From an uncultured Burkholderiales bacterium (GTDB lineage Bacteria > Pseudomonadota > Gammaproteobacteria > Burkholderiales > Eutrophovitaceae): DNA of 49,460 bases. Numbering within the stretch: the first letter of the stretch is position 1; each line of letters starts with the position of its first letter. Below are positions 26,041 through 33,720 of this stretch, in pieces. The notes below the pieces were generated by a model. That model was not told where the DNA came from. It saw only the letters and a program-made list of their open reading frames with translations, and did no database searches. The DNA lies in contig CATOSA010000017.1 in NCBI GenBank assembly GCA_951812315.1, forward strand, positions 80,666 to 130,125, in the 5' to 3' direction. The translations under genes and the position numbers were made by a program.

Positions 26041-26844
26041 ATGTCATTCCTATCTCAAATCGCCGTGTATCTTGCGGCAGCCGTTATTGCAGTCCCGTTG
26101 TTTCGCAGATTCAAATTGGGCGCAGTGCTTGGTTATCTTGCCGCGGGCGTAGCGATCGGACCATCCGGCCTCGGGATTATCGGCGACGTGGATAGTGCGA
26201 TGCATATCGCGGAACTTGGCATTGTCATGCTGTTGTTCGTCATCGGACTCGAACTGCAACCTTCGCGGCTATGGGTATTGCGCAAATCAGTATTCGGCCT
26301 GGGCACCACCCAGGTCGCGATAACCGCATTGGCAATAGCCTCTTTCGCGATGTTCACCGGACTCCCCGTCCAGACTTCAATCGTGATCGGGCTGGCTCTG
26401 GCGATGTCCTCGACCGCGTTCGTTCTACAAACCCTCGCCGAACGCGGCGAACTCACCACACGCCACGGGCGCTCGTCATTTGCGATTTTGCTGTTCCATG
26501 ATATCGCCGTCATACCGCTGATCGCACTGATACCGTTGCTTGGCAAAGGCGAAGACATATCGGCGGGGGCGCACGCCTGGCTGGCAGCCGGCGAAGCGAT
26601 CGCCGCGATTGCGGTCGTTGTTTTCGGCGGCCGTTATCTGCTCCGTCCGGTTTTCAGAATTATTGCGCGCAGTGGTATTGCGGAAATATTCACCGCGGCG
26701 GCACTGCTGGTCGTCATCGGGACCGCGCTGTTACTGTCCTCGGTTGGTCTGTCGATGTCCCTGTCATGCAATTTGGGTATGAACAAAGCTGCAAACATCG
26801 TCGCCAGGTCGAGCTATCAATGCGTTCGATGTTGCTGGCCATAA
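26041..26844 (+). pseudogene. CPA2 cation:proton antiporter (KefB/KefC-like), truncated
   Basis: The N-terminal 240 codons match the Na+/H+ exchanger domain of CPA2 antiporters (KefB/KefC-like): VLGYLAAGVAIGPSGLG, ELGIVMLLFVIGLELQPSRLW and LLFHDIAVIPLIALIPLL. Sequence similarity stops abruptly after SVGLSMS at about 26760, in the middle of the transport domain. The remaining transmembrane helices and any TrkA-N domain are absent. The last 28 codons are unrelated. The break looks like a rearrangement end rather than a point frameshift, because no other frame downstream continues the family. It is not expected to transport. Confidence 0.83.
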
Positions 26845-27255
26845 TGGCTTATACAAGAACGGGTTGGCGCGGCAATCACAGCAATTGGATTTATCTCTTA
26901 CGTTGTGTGCAGTCCTTCCCACAGAAAAAGAATGTCGCGACACTGTGGTCAACGCGATCGAAATGACGGATAGTTAACACCCCGTTGCCGAGTATCTGTC
27001 ACTGAGCCATAGCGAGGTGTCCAGGGGCCGGAATGTGGGTGCTGCTAAACGGCGATCTCCGGTGTCAGCACATCGCAAATGGGGAATTTGATGAGGTGAG
27101 AGAGAACCGTCAGTAAGAATCGATCCTCTCCCTTAACGGGTGATTGACGCAAAACGGATGAACGCCGCCATGAACTTGCCGTGTCGGGCACACGGTCGAA
27201 AAGAAGCGGATCGTCATCCTGTGCTGCCAAAACGGTGGCGAAAGGGAGGAGACAA
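26845..27255. other. Non-coding stretch after truncated antiporter
   Basis: I see no convincing gene in this 411-bp stretch. Its base composition and codon pattern differ from the flanking genes, and it lies just downstream of the break in the antiporter gene, so it may be the scar of the rearrangement or a degenerate insertion. The end of the stretch carries the Shine-Dalgarno sequence of the Sel1-type gene (GGGAGGAG, 27244-27251). Confidence 0.5.
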
Positions 27256-27843
27256 ATGATTATAAGTGTGGCGACTCAGAGTATTGGCGTGTATCTCATG
27301 ATGGCCCTTTCGGGCAACACGTTTTCTGACACATTCTTTCAGGAAGTCGCGGTACATGAACGCCGCAACTACGAGACGGCTGTATCGAAGTATCGGACCG
27401 CGGCCCGGAACGGGTCTGCGAGGGCGCAGACCACGCTAAGCGCACGGTACTACAAGGGTGAAGGGGGCGTTTCCAGGGACTACGAGAAAGCGTTCTACTG
27501 GTCGAGCAAAGCAGCGGCGCAGGGACATGCGGACGCGCAGACCATGCTGGGGATCTTGTACGGCCAGGGTAAAGGCGTAGAAAAAGATCATAAGCAAGCC
27601 GCAGTCTGGTTCAGGAGGGCGGCCGAACAGGGTCATGCGACCGCGCAGTACAGTTTGGGCATCCAGTACTTCATCGGTGAAGGTGTTCCCAGAGATTGTG
27701 TCCAGGCGTACGTATGGTCCAATCTCGCTGTATTGCAGTCTGTCGCTTCAGCGCGAACTGTTCGCGACGCATGTGAGAGACGCATGACCCCTGAGAAAAT
27801 TGCGGAAGCGCAGCGGCTATCCCGCGAGTGGAAACCGCGTTAG
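27256..27843 (+). CDS. Sel1-repeat (SLR) protein
   Basis: A 195-residue protein with a hydrophobic N-terminus (IISVATQSIGVYLMMALSG) that could be a signal or anchor. It is followed by three to four Sel1-like repeats, for example SARAQTTLSARYYKGEGGVSRDYEKA, HADAQTMLGILYGQGKGVEKDHKQA and HATAQYSLGIQYFIGEGVPRD. The start ATG has a strong GGGAGGAG five bases upstream. Sel1 repeats act as protein-binding scaffolds. The partner is unknown and the gene appears to be alone. Confidence 0.85.
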   Translation: MIISVATQSIGVYLMMALSGNTFSDTFFQEVAVHERRNYETAVSKYRTAARNGSARAQTTLSARYYKGEGGVSRDYEKAFYWSSKAAAQGHADAQTMLGILYGQGKGVEKDHKQAAVWFRRAAEQGHATAQYSLGIQYFIGEGVPRDCVQAYVWSNLAVLQSVASARTVRDACERRMTPEKIAEAQRLSREWKPR

Positions 27844-27918
27844 CTCACGAGGCGATTTTCGTTCTAGCCATGCTGCGTGATCGCAACTCGTGACTGCTAA
27901 GTAAATCACTTAATTAAA

Positions 27919-28928
27919 TCATTGCTTCGAGTATTTCTTCGTAAGGCGGCGTGCACTTTCCAGCAATGCACTGCCGTTCGCGCCTCTGTTGTTCATGTCC
28001 TCGACCCAGCGATCAATGATCGGTTGCGACAACGCCACCCATTTCTTCACTTCATCGGCCGGTATTACGTTGATGGAGTCAGCCGGCACCGAGTCGCGTC
28101 CGGGCGCATCTGCGTCGCTCATGATTTTTCCGATTCGGCCGGATAACTCGACGCCGCTATTTGCGTCTATGACCTGTTTCTGTTCCGCCGACAGGCTGTT
28201 GTAGCGCGCGATGTTCATCGCAAACAGAAAGACGGTTGTGTAAATTGCCGCATGAGATGAAACCGGGTCAGCTCGTTCACCTTGATCGCCGGGACGATTT
28301 CGTACGGTACGACGACGCCGTCGATGACGCCTTTTGATAGTGCCTCAGGTACTTGCGGAAGCGGCATACCAACAGGAGTTCCACCGAGCGTTGCAATCAG
28401 GTTGCTGGACTGGCGGCGCGCGAACTTTCATGCCTTGGAGATCGGCGCGACTCATGATCGGCTTGCTGACCATGTGAAACAGGCCCGGCCCATGCACATT
28501 CAGGAAAAGCGGTTTTACCTCTGCGAAATCCGTTACCTCGTCCTGCGCGACATAGTCCCAAAGTGCCTTGCTGGTTGCACCGGTATCTTTCATCATGAAC
28601 GGCAACTCGAATACTTCAACCCTCGGAAAACGCCCGGCCGAGAAGCCGGGCACTGCAAACACGACGTCGGCGACCCCGTCTTTAACCTGGTCGTATAACT
28701 GTGTTGGGGAGCCGCCGAGTTGCATGGAGGGAAATATCTGGCATTTCAGATCGCCGCCGGAGGCTTGTTCGATTTGATCGCACCACGGGACGACCATTTC
28801 GCGGTGAATTGTCGAACTTTGCGGAACGAAGTGATGTACCTTGAGAATCGTGCCCCCGGTCTCGCTGCACGCTGGAAGCAGTGAAACGCTACGACAATGG
28901 CGGCTGCAGTACGGCGCATCGTCTGCAT
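27919..28928 (-). pseudogene. TRAP substrate-binding protein (DctP), decayed copy
   Basis: This is a full-length but broken relative of the intact gene immediately upstream (28957-29976). Fragments in order are MRRTAAAIVV (start), a shift near 28885, VVPWCDQIEQASGGDLKC, SMQLGGSPTQLYDQVKDGV, HVHGPGLFHM, a shift near 28424 after MKVRAP, VGMPLPQVPEALSKGVIDGVVVPYE, a shift with a loss of about 16 bases near 28255, then IYTTVFLFAMNIARYNSL and ESARRLTKKYSKQ. The short deletion, together with several frame changes, marks real decay rather than only base-calling error. The similarity to its neighbour suggests a duplication. Confidence 0.88.
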
Positions 28929-28956
28929 CAGTGTCCCACTCGCCGGGTAGCCTGGC

Positions 28957-29976
28957 TCATTGACTGTGTTTCTGAGTCAGATTGCGCGCGCTTTCCAGCA
29001 ATGCACGGCCATCCGCCCCGTTGTCGTTCATTTCCTCGACCCAGCCGTCGACAATCGGCTGCGCAACTTTCTTCCATGTTTGAATTTCCCCTTTCGGGAT
29101 TACGTTGATCGAATTTTCGTCAACACTGTCACGGCCTGTCTGATCGCCCTTGATAAAAGCCTTGCCAATCCACCCTGACAGCTCGACACCGCTGTTCGCG
29201 TCGAGCACTTCCTTTTGCCTAGCGCTCAGACCTTCATAACGAGCTTTGTTCATTGCAAACACAAACGTCGTTGTATAGATCGCCGGTTCCGAAGGATCGG
29301 TTTCGCTGTGAAATTTCGTCAGTTCGTTGGCCTTGATTGTAGGGACGATTTCATATGGCACGACGACCCCGTCGATGACGCCTTTGGACAGGGCTTCGGG
29401 TACCTGGGGAACAGGCATGCCGACCGGGGTGGCGCCGAGCAATCCGATCAGCTTGTTTGTCTGGCGCGTCGGCGCTCGAATCTTGAGTCCTTGCAGGTCG
29501 GCGCGGCCGGTAACCGGTGTGTCGACCATGTGGAAATAGCCCGGGCCGTGCACATGAAACGCGAGCAGATGAACATCGTCAAATTCGGAAACGTCATTCT
29601 CGGCCACGTAATCCCACAGTGCCTTGCTGGTTGCTTCCGCGTCTTTCATCATGAACGGTAACTCGAATACTTCTATGCTCGGAAAACGGCCTGCGGAATA
29701 CCCGGGAACTGTCCATATGATATCGACGACGCCATCCTTGGCCTGATCGTAGAGTTGCGTAGGTGAGCCACCGAGTTGCATGGCAGGATAAATCCGGCAT
29801 TTCAGGTCGCCGGCCGATTCTTTCTCGATCTTTTCGCACCAGGGAACGATGAATTCAGCGTGGGCCGTAGCACGTGTAGGCAGCATGTGATGAACTTTGA
29901 GTTCCACCTGTTCGCTTTGGGAACAGGCGCAAAGCATCACTGCGAATGCGATGGAAAGTACGGATCCACGTGTCAT
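28957..29976 (-). CDS. TRAP transporter substrate-binding protein (DctP family)
   Basis: A 339-residue extracytoplasmic binding protein for a TRAP-type carboxylate transporter. The signal MTRGSVLSIAFAVMLCACS ends in a lipobox-like LCAC, so it may be a lipoprotein. MQLGGSPTQLYDQAKDG, FELPFMMKDAEATSKALWDY, GLKIRAPTRQT and GVPMPVPQVPEALSKGVIDG-like segments are typical of DctP. The membrane subunits DctQ and DctM are absent from the window, so partners would have to lie elsewhere. It follows the meta-cleavage genes with a 50-bp gap on the same strand, which suggests uptake of an aromatic acid or a cleavage intermediate. Confidence 0.9.
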   Translation of the reverse strand: MTRGSVLSIAFAVMLCACSQSEQVELKVHHMLPTRATAHAEFIVPWCEKIEKESAGDLKCRIYPAMQLGGSPTQLYDQAKDGVVDIIWTVPGYSAGRFPSIEVFELPFMMKDAEATSKALWDYVAENDVSEFDDVHLLAFHVHGPGYFHMVDTPVTGRADLQGLKIRAPTRQTNKLIGLLGATPVGMPVPQVPEALSKGVIDGVVVPYEIVPTIKANELTKFHSETDPSEPAIYTTTFVFAMNKARYEGLSARQKEVLDANSGVELSGWIGKAFIKGDQTGRDSVDENSINVIPKGEIQTWKKVAQPIVDGWVEEMNDNGADGRALLESARNLTQKHSQ

Positions 29977-30026
29977 GCTGTTATCTCCTGATGCTGTGAT
30001 TAGTCGTCCGCAGGAAAGGTTTCGAT

Positions 30027-30815
30027 TCAGACGAAGCGGACTGAAATACTCCCTAGCCCCTGAAAACGCGCGTTAATCGAGTCGCCCTTTTGCACCGCGA
30101 CTGCCTCCGTAACCGCGCCGGTCATGATGAAAGTGCCGGCGGGGATGTGTTCGTCGCGCTCGGCGAGCATGTTGGCCAACATCGCGATGCTGTTGGCCGG
30201 ATGGCCGAGCACGGCCGCCGCGGCACCGGTTGCGACCACTTCGCCATTTTTCTCGAGAACAACGCCCAGCGTACGAAGATCCAGTTCGCGCGGATTGCCG
30301 GCGTGACCACCAGCCACGAAACGTGATGACGACGTGTTGTCCGCAATCACAGACTTCAGATCAAACTTGAAATCGCGATATCGTGAATCGATGACTTCCA
30401 TTGCCGGCACAACGAAGTCCGTCGCTGCCAGGACGTCACCGATATGGCAACCAGGACCGCGCAAGTCAGACTTTGTGACGAAAGCGATCTCGGGTTCCAC
30501 TTTTGGGTGGATTAACTCGTCGATGCGAATTTCTCCGCCGTCTCCACGCGCCATGTAATCCATCATGAATCCGAATATGGGTGTTTCTACACCCATCTGC
30601 GTCATCTTGGCGCGCGACGTGAGACCCATCTTTAGACCGGCAAACTTCTGTCCCCGGGAAAGTTTTGCCTTGCGAATTGCATACTGGATTGCGTATGCGT
30701 CTTCGAAATCCATATCAGGATGCGCATCGGTGATTTTCACAACGTCTTGCGCATTGATTTCTGCCTGCTCCAGATGCGAAGCGAGGTTCTGAATGGTTTT
30801 GTCGTCGAGTTTCAC
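30027..30815 (-). CDS. dmpH: 4-oxalocrotonate decarboxylase-like (DmpH/XylI family)
   Basis: A 262-residue enzyme of the hydratase/decarboxylase (MhpD) fold. The segment FAGLKMGLTSRAKMTQMGV and EPEIAFVTKSDLRGPG fit 4-oxalocrotonate decarboxylase, which acts on 2-oxo-3-hexenedioate in the catechol meta-cleavage route together with the hydratase. VIADNTSSSRFV and GGHAGNPRELDLRTLGVVLEKNG are conserved. It directly follows the dmpE-like hydratase gene with a 41-bp gap. In known pathways the two enzymes form a complex. Decarboxylase versus hydratase assignment within this fold is a family-level judgment. Confidence 0.82.
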   Translation of the reverse strand: MKLDDKTIQNLASHLEQAEINAQDVVKITDAHPDMDFEDAYAIQYAIRKAKLSRGQKFAGLKMGLTSRAKMTQMGVETPIFGFMMDYMARGDGGEIRIDELIHPKVEPEIAFVTKSDLRGPGCHIGDVLAATDFVVPAMEVIDSRYRDFKFDLKSVIADNTSSSRFVAGGHAGNPRELDLRTLGVVLEKNGEVVATGAAAAVLGHPANSIAMLANMLAERDEHIPAGTFIMTGAVTEAVAVQKGDSINARFQGLGSISVRFV

Positions 30816-30856
30816 GGTTTACTCTCGCCTTGATGTTTTGTTTAACCCTGGAGGCC

Positions 30857-31651
30857 TCAACTGAATCGGCATGATACGCTGCCGACGCCGCCCAGGCTCA
30901 TGCGAAGCACGTCTCCAGCGTTAATCGGAAACATGATGGACAGCGAGCCGGACAGAATTACCTCTCCAGCCTTGAGCACGATACCCAGTTCCCCAAGTTT
31001 GTTTGCAAGCCAAGCAACCGCATTCACCGGATTGCCCAGTGTGGCTGCGCCCGCCCCGGTGCCGATTATTTCGCCATTTTTCTCGAGCACCATGCCGCAG
31101 GTTGCCAGATCGACGCCGCGCGGGCTGATTGCGTGGTCACCCATAACGAATGCGGCGGCAGAGGCATTGTCGGCAACGGTATCCTGAATTTTTATCTTCC
31201 AGTCATTCACGCGTGAGTCGACGATCTCGAAAGCCGGCATGACGCACTCGGTCGCGGCCAGAACCTCAGGACCGCTGATTCCCGGACCGGCGAGATCCTT
31301 TTTCAGGATAAACGCGATTTCCCCTTCACCGCGTGGCTGGCAAAACCGTTTCGAATCCAGAGTCTCGCTTTCGCCAGGGGTCATTGCGGACATCAGGTGC
31401 CCGAAATCGGGCTGGTCAACATTCAACATTTGCATTACGGCTTTTGCGGTAATGCCGATCTTCTTGCCGACGGTTCTTTCGCCATCCCCGATGCGCCGGT
31501 TGATCGTATGCATTTGTACGCCATACGCATCTTCGATCGTCATGTCCGGATGCTGTTCGGTCAACGGAGCGATTTGTTTGGCATTGCGCCAGGCGTCATA
31601 GAGTGCATCGCCAAGCGTTGCGATAGTGTTCGAATCGAGTTTCATGGTCAT
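30857..31651 (-). CDS. dmpE: 2-oxopent-4-enoate hydratase-like (DmpE/XylJ family)
   Basis: A 264-residue hydratase that would add water to 2-oxopent-4-enoate in the meta-cleavage pathway. GKKIGITAKAVMQMLNVDQPDFG, RGEGEIAFILKKDLAGPG, ATECVMPAFEIVDSRVNDW and GMVLEKNGEIIGTGAGAATLGNP are the DmpE-type signatures. Its ATG overlaps the TGA of the shortened dehydrogenase gene as ATGA, so translation is coupled. A start at the second Met, two codons in, is equally possible. Confidence 0.85.
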   Translation of the reverse strand: MTMKLDSNTIATLGDALYDAWRNAKQIAPLTEQHPDMTIEDAYGVQMHTINRRIGDGERTVGKKIGITAKAVMQMLNVDQPDFGHLMSAMTPGESETLDSKRFCQPRGEGEIAFILKKDLAGPGISGPEVLAATECVMPAFEIVDSRVNDWKIKIQDTVADNASAAAFVMGDHAISPRGVDLATCGMVLEKNGEIIGTGAGAATLGNPVNAVAWLANKLGELGIVLKAGEVILSGSLSIMFPINAGDVLRMSLGGVGSVSCRFS

Positions 31652-31920
31652 GGTCTTACACAGACGTTGCGAAGTTCGGTATGGAACTCGAGCGAATGCA
31701 CGCCGCCTTCGCGGCTAATACCCGAGGTTTTCATACCGTCGACTGGTGTTCTCCGGTCACACTGGAACCAGGAGTTGATGCAGCAGATGCCTGCTTCGGA
31801 AAACCTGCCGATCGGCGATCCGTCGACCGGACTGCGCTTCTCGAAAGCCTTGCCCGATCTCGCCGAAAAGAATTTCCCGCCGACGCAATTGCGCGTCGTC
31901 TTGACATCGGCGGGGTTCAT
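31648..31920 (-). pseudogene. dmpC: 2-hydroxymuconic semialdehyde dehydrogenase reduced to 90 codons by in-frame deletion
   Basis: An open 90-codon frame that joins two ends of one enzyme. The first 40 residues (NCVGGKFFSARSGKAFEKRSPVDGSPIGRFSEAG) match the N-terminus of DmpC/XylG-type aldehyde dehydrogenase. They continue straight into its last 45 residues (ICCINSWFQ, RTPVDGMKTSGISREGG, VHSLEFHTELRNVCV). About 400 codons with the NAD-binding site and the catalytic Cys and Glu are missing. The junction is at EAG (GAAGCAGG), a tripeptide found near both break points in relatives. Start and stop keep ATGA overlaps with both neighbours. No dehydrogenase activity is possible. Confidence 0.88.
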
Positions 31921-32369
31921 TTGCCGGACTGCTCTGTTTGTTCCTCCCGTTTCGCAATGTTCGCAAGGATTTCGGCGCCCCGGTTGGCAGCAGAAAGTCC
32001 GCGAAACAGGAAACACAAATTGATCACGCCCTGCATTTCCTCCCAGCTTGCGCCGGCTTTGCGCGCTGCGATGCCGTGTAGCGTGGCCGCGTCGTTCAGA
32101 TCCATGAGAAGCATGCCGAACAGCATGAGCTGTGCCGTTTTTACGTCAAAGCACTTCGGATACATCCCATGCTCACGCATTTGCTCCTGCAGTTCGATCA
32201 TCTTCGGATCAAGCGCACCGGTTACGTTCAGACGTGCTTCAATGCGCGGTGGTACAAAACCGAGAAGTTCTTCGTAGATCTCACCGCGCTTCTCAAGCGT
32301 GACGGACTCATCGGCATACTTGCCAATCCGCCGCTGAACAATTTCCTTATCAATACGTGGGGGCAGCAT
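31917..32369 (-). CDS. Carboxymuconolactone decarboxylase (CMD) family protein
   Basis: A 150-residue all-helical protein of the CMD/AhpD superfamily: YEELLGFVPPRIEARLNVTGALDPKM, QLMLFGMLLMDLNDAATLHGIAARKAGASWEEMQGVINLCFLFRGLSAANRG. The CxxC redox pair of AhpD is not present, so a peroxidase role is unlikely; a gamma-carboxymuconolactone decarboxylase-like or unknown aromatic-pathway role is more fitting. It opens a coupled minus-strand operon (CMD, dmpC remnant, dmpE, dmpH, dctP). Its TGA overlaps the next ATG. Confidence 0.85.
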   Translation of the reverse strand: MLPPRIDKEIVQRRIGKYADESVTLEKRGEIYEELLGFVPPRIEARLNVTGALDPKMIELQEQMREHGMYPKCFDVKTAQLMLFGMLLMDLNDAATLHGIAARKAGASWEEMQGVINLCFLFRGLSAANRGAEILANIAKREEQTEQSGK

Positions 32370-32512
32370 CAGCGTTCCTTTCCTTCAGGTGTGTCCAATT
32401 GGTTGCTTGGTGCGGCCCCGATGCCTGCGCGCAGACAAACGCGGTAGACTTCTTGCCGCTTTACTGCTTGCTGGTAATCGGAGCGAGCACTTTTAAATCG
32501 TTATTGTTCAGA

Positions 32513-32553
32513 ATAATCTCGATTGATCTGTGCAATGTGGCGCAATCGATTAT
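32513..32553. promoter_or_regulatory. Imperfect inverted repeat, possible operator
   Basis: ATAATCTCGATTG (32513-32525) pairs with CAATCGATTAT (32543-32553) apart from one extra base, over a 17-base spacer. It lies about 145-185 bp upstream of the CMD-family start. It could be a regulator-binding site for the operon; no regulator gene adjoins it. Confidence 0.4.
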
Positions 32554-32697
32554 CCAAACAATAGCGGATTTTTGGGAAGCTCAGGAGTTTATGCAACAGA
32601 AGGGTCTCGATCATGGCTCACGAGGACGGCATTTGCACGGATACAGTCTATTCCTCGTGAGCCAAACTGATTTTGGTTCGGACGTGCGGATCGAAAT

Positions 32698-32739
32698 CTG
32701 CCGATCAGAACCTGCCGATCAGAACCTGCCAATCGAAAA
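32698..32739 (+). repeat. Three 14-bp tandem repeats
   Basis: Two exact units CTGCCGATCAGAAC (32698-32711, 32712-32725) are followed by a degenerate third (CTGCCAATCGAAAA, 32726-32739). They lie just past the EamA gene stop and within the region upstream of the meta-cleavage operon. Confidence 0.75.
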
Positions 32740-32772
32740 TTGTAGATTGGTTCAGCGTATATCGACGCGCGG

Positions 32773-33657
32773 TCAGGTTCGTCTGTTGACGAGGTAAATG
32801 CCGAGAATGACGAGCGCGGCGGCAAATGCAAACTGGGGCCGCAGCGGCTCTCCGAGTACCACGACGCCACCCAGCACGCCAAATAGCGGTGCAAGTGACG
32901 AAAACGCAGCCAGCCGGCCCGCAAGATAACGGGTCAGCAGCGAGAACCAGGCGAGATGACTCGCAAACGATACGATGATTCCCTGGAATGCAATGCTCGC
33001 CACTGCGACCGGTGTAAGCGCAACAACTCCAGGCTCGCCCATTGAAAATGAAGCGAGTGGTAGCAACAGCGCGGCAATACCCACCTGGTAGAACAGCGTT
33101 TTCGTTGCGCTCGCGTTCGATAGTGTGCTCGTGCGAATGACCACTGTCGTCGCTGCCCACAAGAAAGCCGCAATGATGCCGAAGATATCTCCGGTCAATG
33201 AAGAGGGGTCGGAATGGAAGCCGTCGCCGAATGCGACTGCGATCCCCGTGAAAGCGAGGGCGACCCCCAACCACTGGATTCCAACCAGCTTTTCTCCGGC
33301 AACGAACAGGTGCACCCCGATCGCCGTGAATACCGGTGCGAGGTAGACAAATACGACCATTCGCGACGCGCTGGTGTGCGCGAGTCCCGCATAGACGAAA
33401 AAGAATTCCGAGGCGTACAGCGTTCCGATGATGAGGCCAGGCCACCAAGTCCCGTCGCGCTCAAGTAGCGGGATTCGGTGCCAGCGCGCCCAGGCGAGCA
33501 GCAACGCGAATGACACGAGCGTGCGCAATCCGCCTTGCATGACAACTGAAATGTCGTTTGCAGCGAGCTTGACCGCTACTTGTGTGAACCCCCAGGCCGC
33601 GGTGAGCAATACCATTGTCGCCGCAGCGCCAGTGTCAAGCTCACGGCGCTCGGTCAT
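32773..33657 (-). CDS. EamA/DMT-family transporter
   Basis: A 294-residue integral membrane protein with about ten hydrophobic helices in two EamA repeats. Signatures are TAAWGFTQVAVKLAANDI at the N-terminus, YASEFFFVYAGLAHTSASRMVVFVYLAPVFTAIG, and SFASHLAWFSLLTRYLAGRLAAFSSLAPLFGVLGGVVVLGEPL, the conserved region before the end of the second repeat. This superfamily exports metabolites or amino acids and the cargo cannot be predicted. Downstream, intergenic tandem repeats separate it from the meta-cleavage operon. Confidence 0.9.
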   Translation of the reverse strand: MTERRELDTGAAATMVLLTAAWGFTQVAVKLAANDISVVMQGGLRTLVSFALLLAWARWHRIPLLERDGTWWPGLIIGTLYASEFFFVYAGLAHTSASRMVVFVYLAPVFTAIGVHLFVAGEKLVGIQWLGVALAFTGIAVAFGDGFHSDPSSLTGDIFGIIAAFLWAATTVVIRTSTLSNASATKTLFYQVGIAALLLPLASFSMGEPGVVALTPVAVASIAFQGIIVSFASHLAWFSLLTRYLAGRLAAFSSLAPLFGVLGGVVVLGEPLRPQFAFAAALVILGIYLVNRRT

Positions 33658-33720
33658 TGTTGACCTGAAGCAGTCGGTGGAGAATTGCGCGAGCCCGGAT
33701 GTGGGCTGAGCAGCCGCGCG

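Larger units (their letters stand above)
32370..32772. other. Intergenic region upstream of the meta-cleavage operon
   Basis: I see no convincing gene in these 403 bp. The region should hold the operon promoter on the minus strand. It contains an imperfect inverted repeat at 32513-32553 and a three-copy 14-bp tandem repeat at 32698-32739, both listed separately. A plus-strand open frame of 146 codons crosses it but shows no family features and would overlap the CMD gene start. Confidence 0.6.

Noticed and set aside
32357..32797. Plus-strand 146-codon frame upstream of the EamA gene
   Set aside because: No family features, no ribosome-binding site, overlap with the CMD gene start, and it crosses tandem repeats.
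32705..33448. Long 247-codon minus-strand frame overlapping the EamA gene
   Set aside because: It is the shifted reading of the EamA transporter gene; the other frame has the clear transporter pattern.
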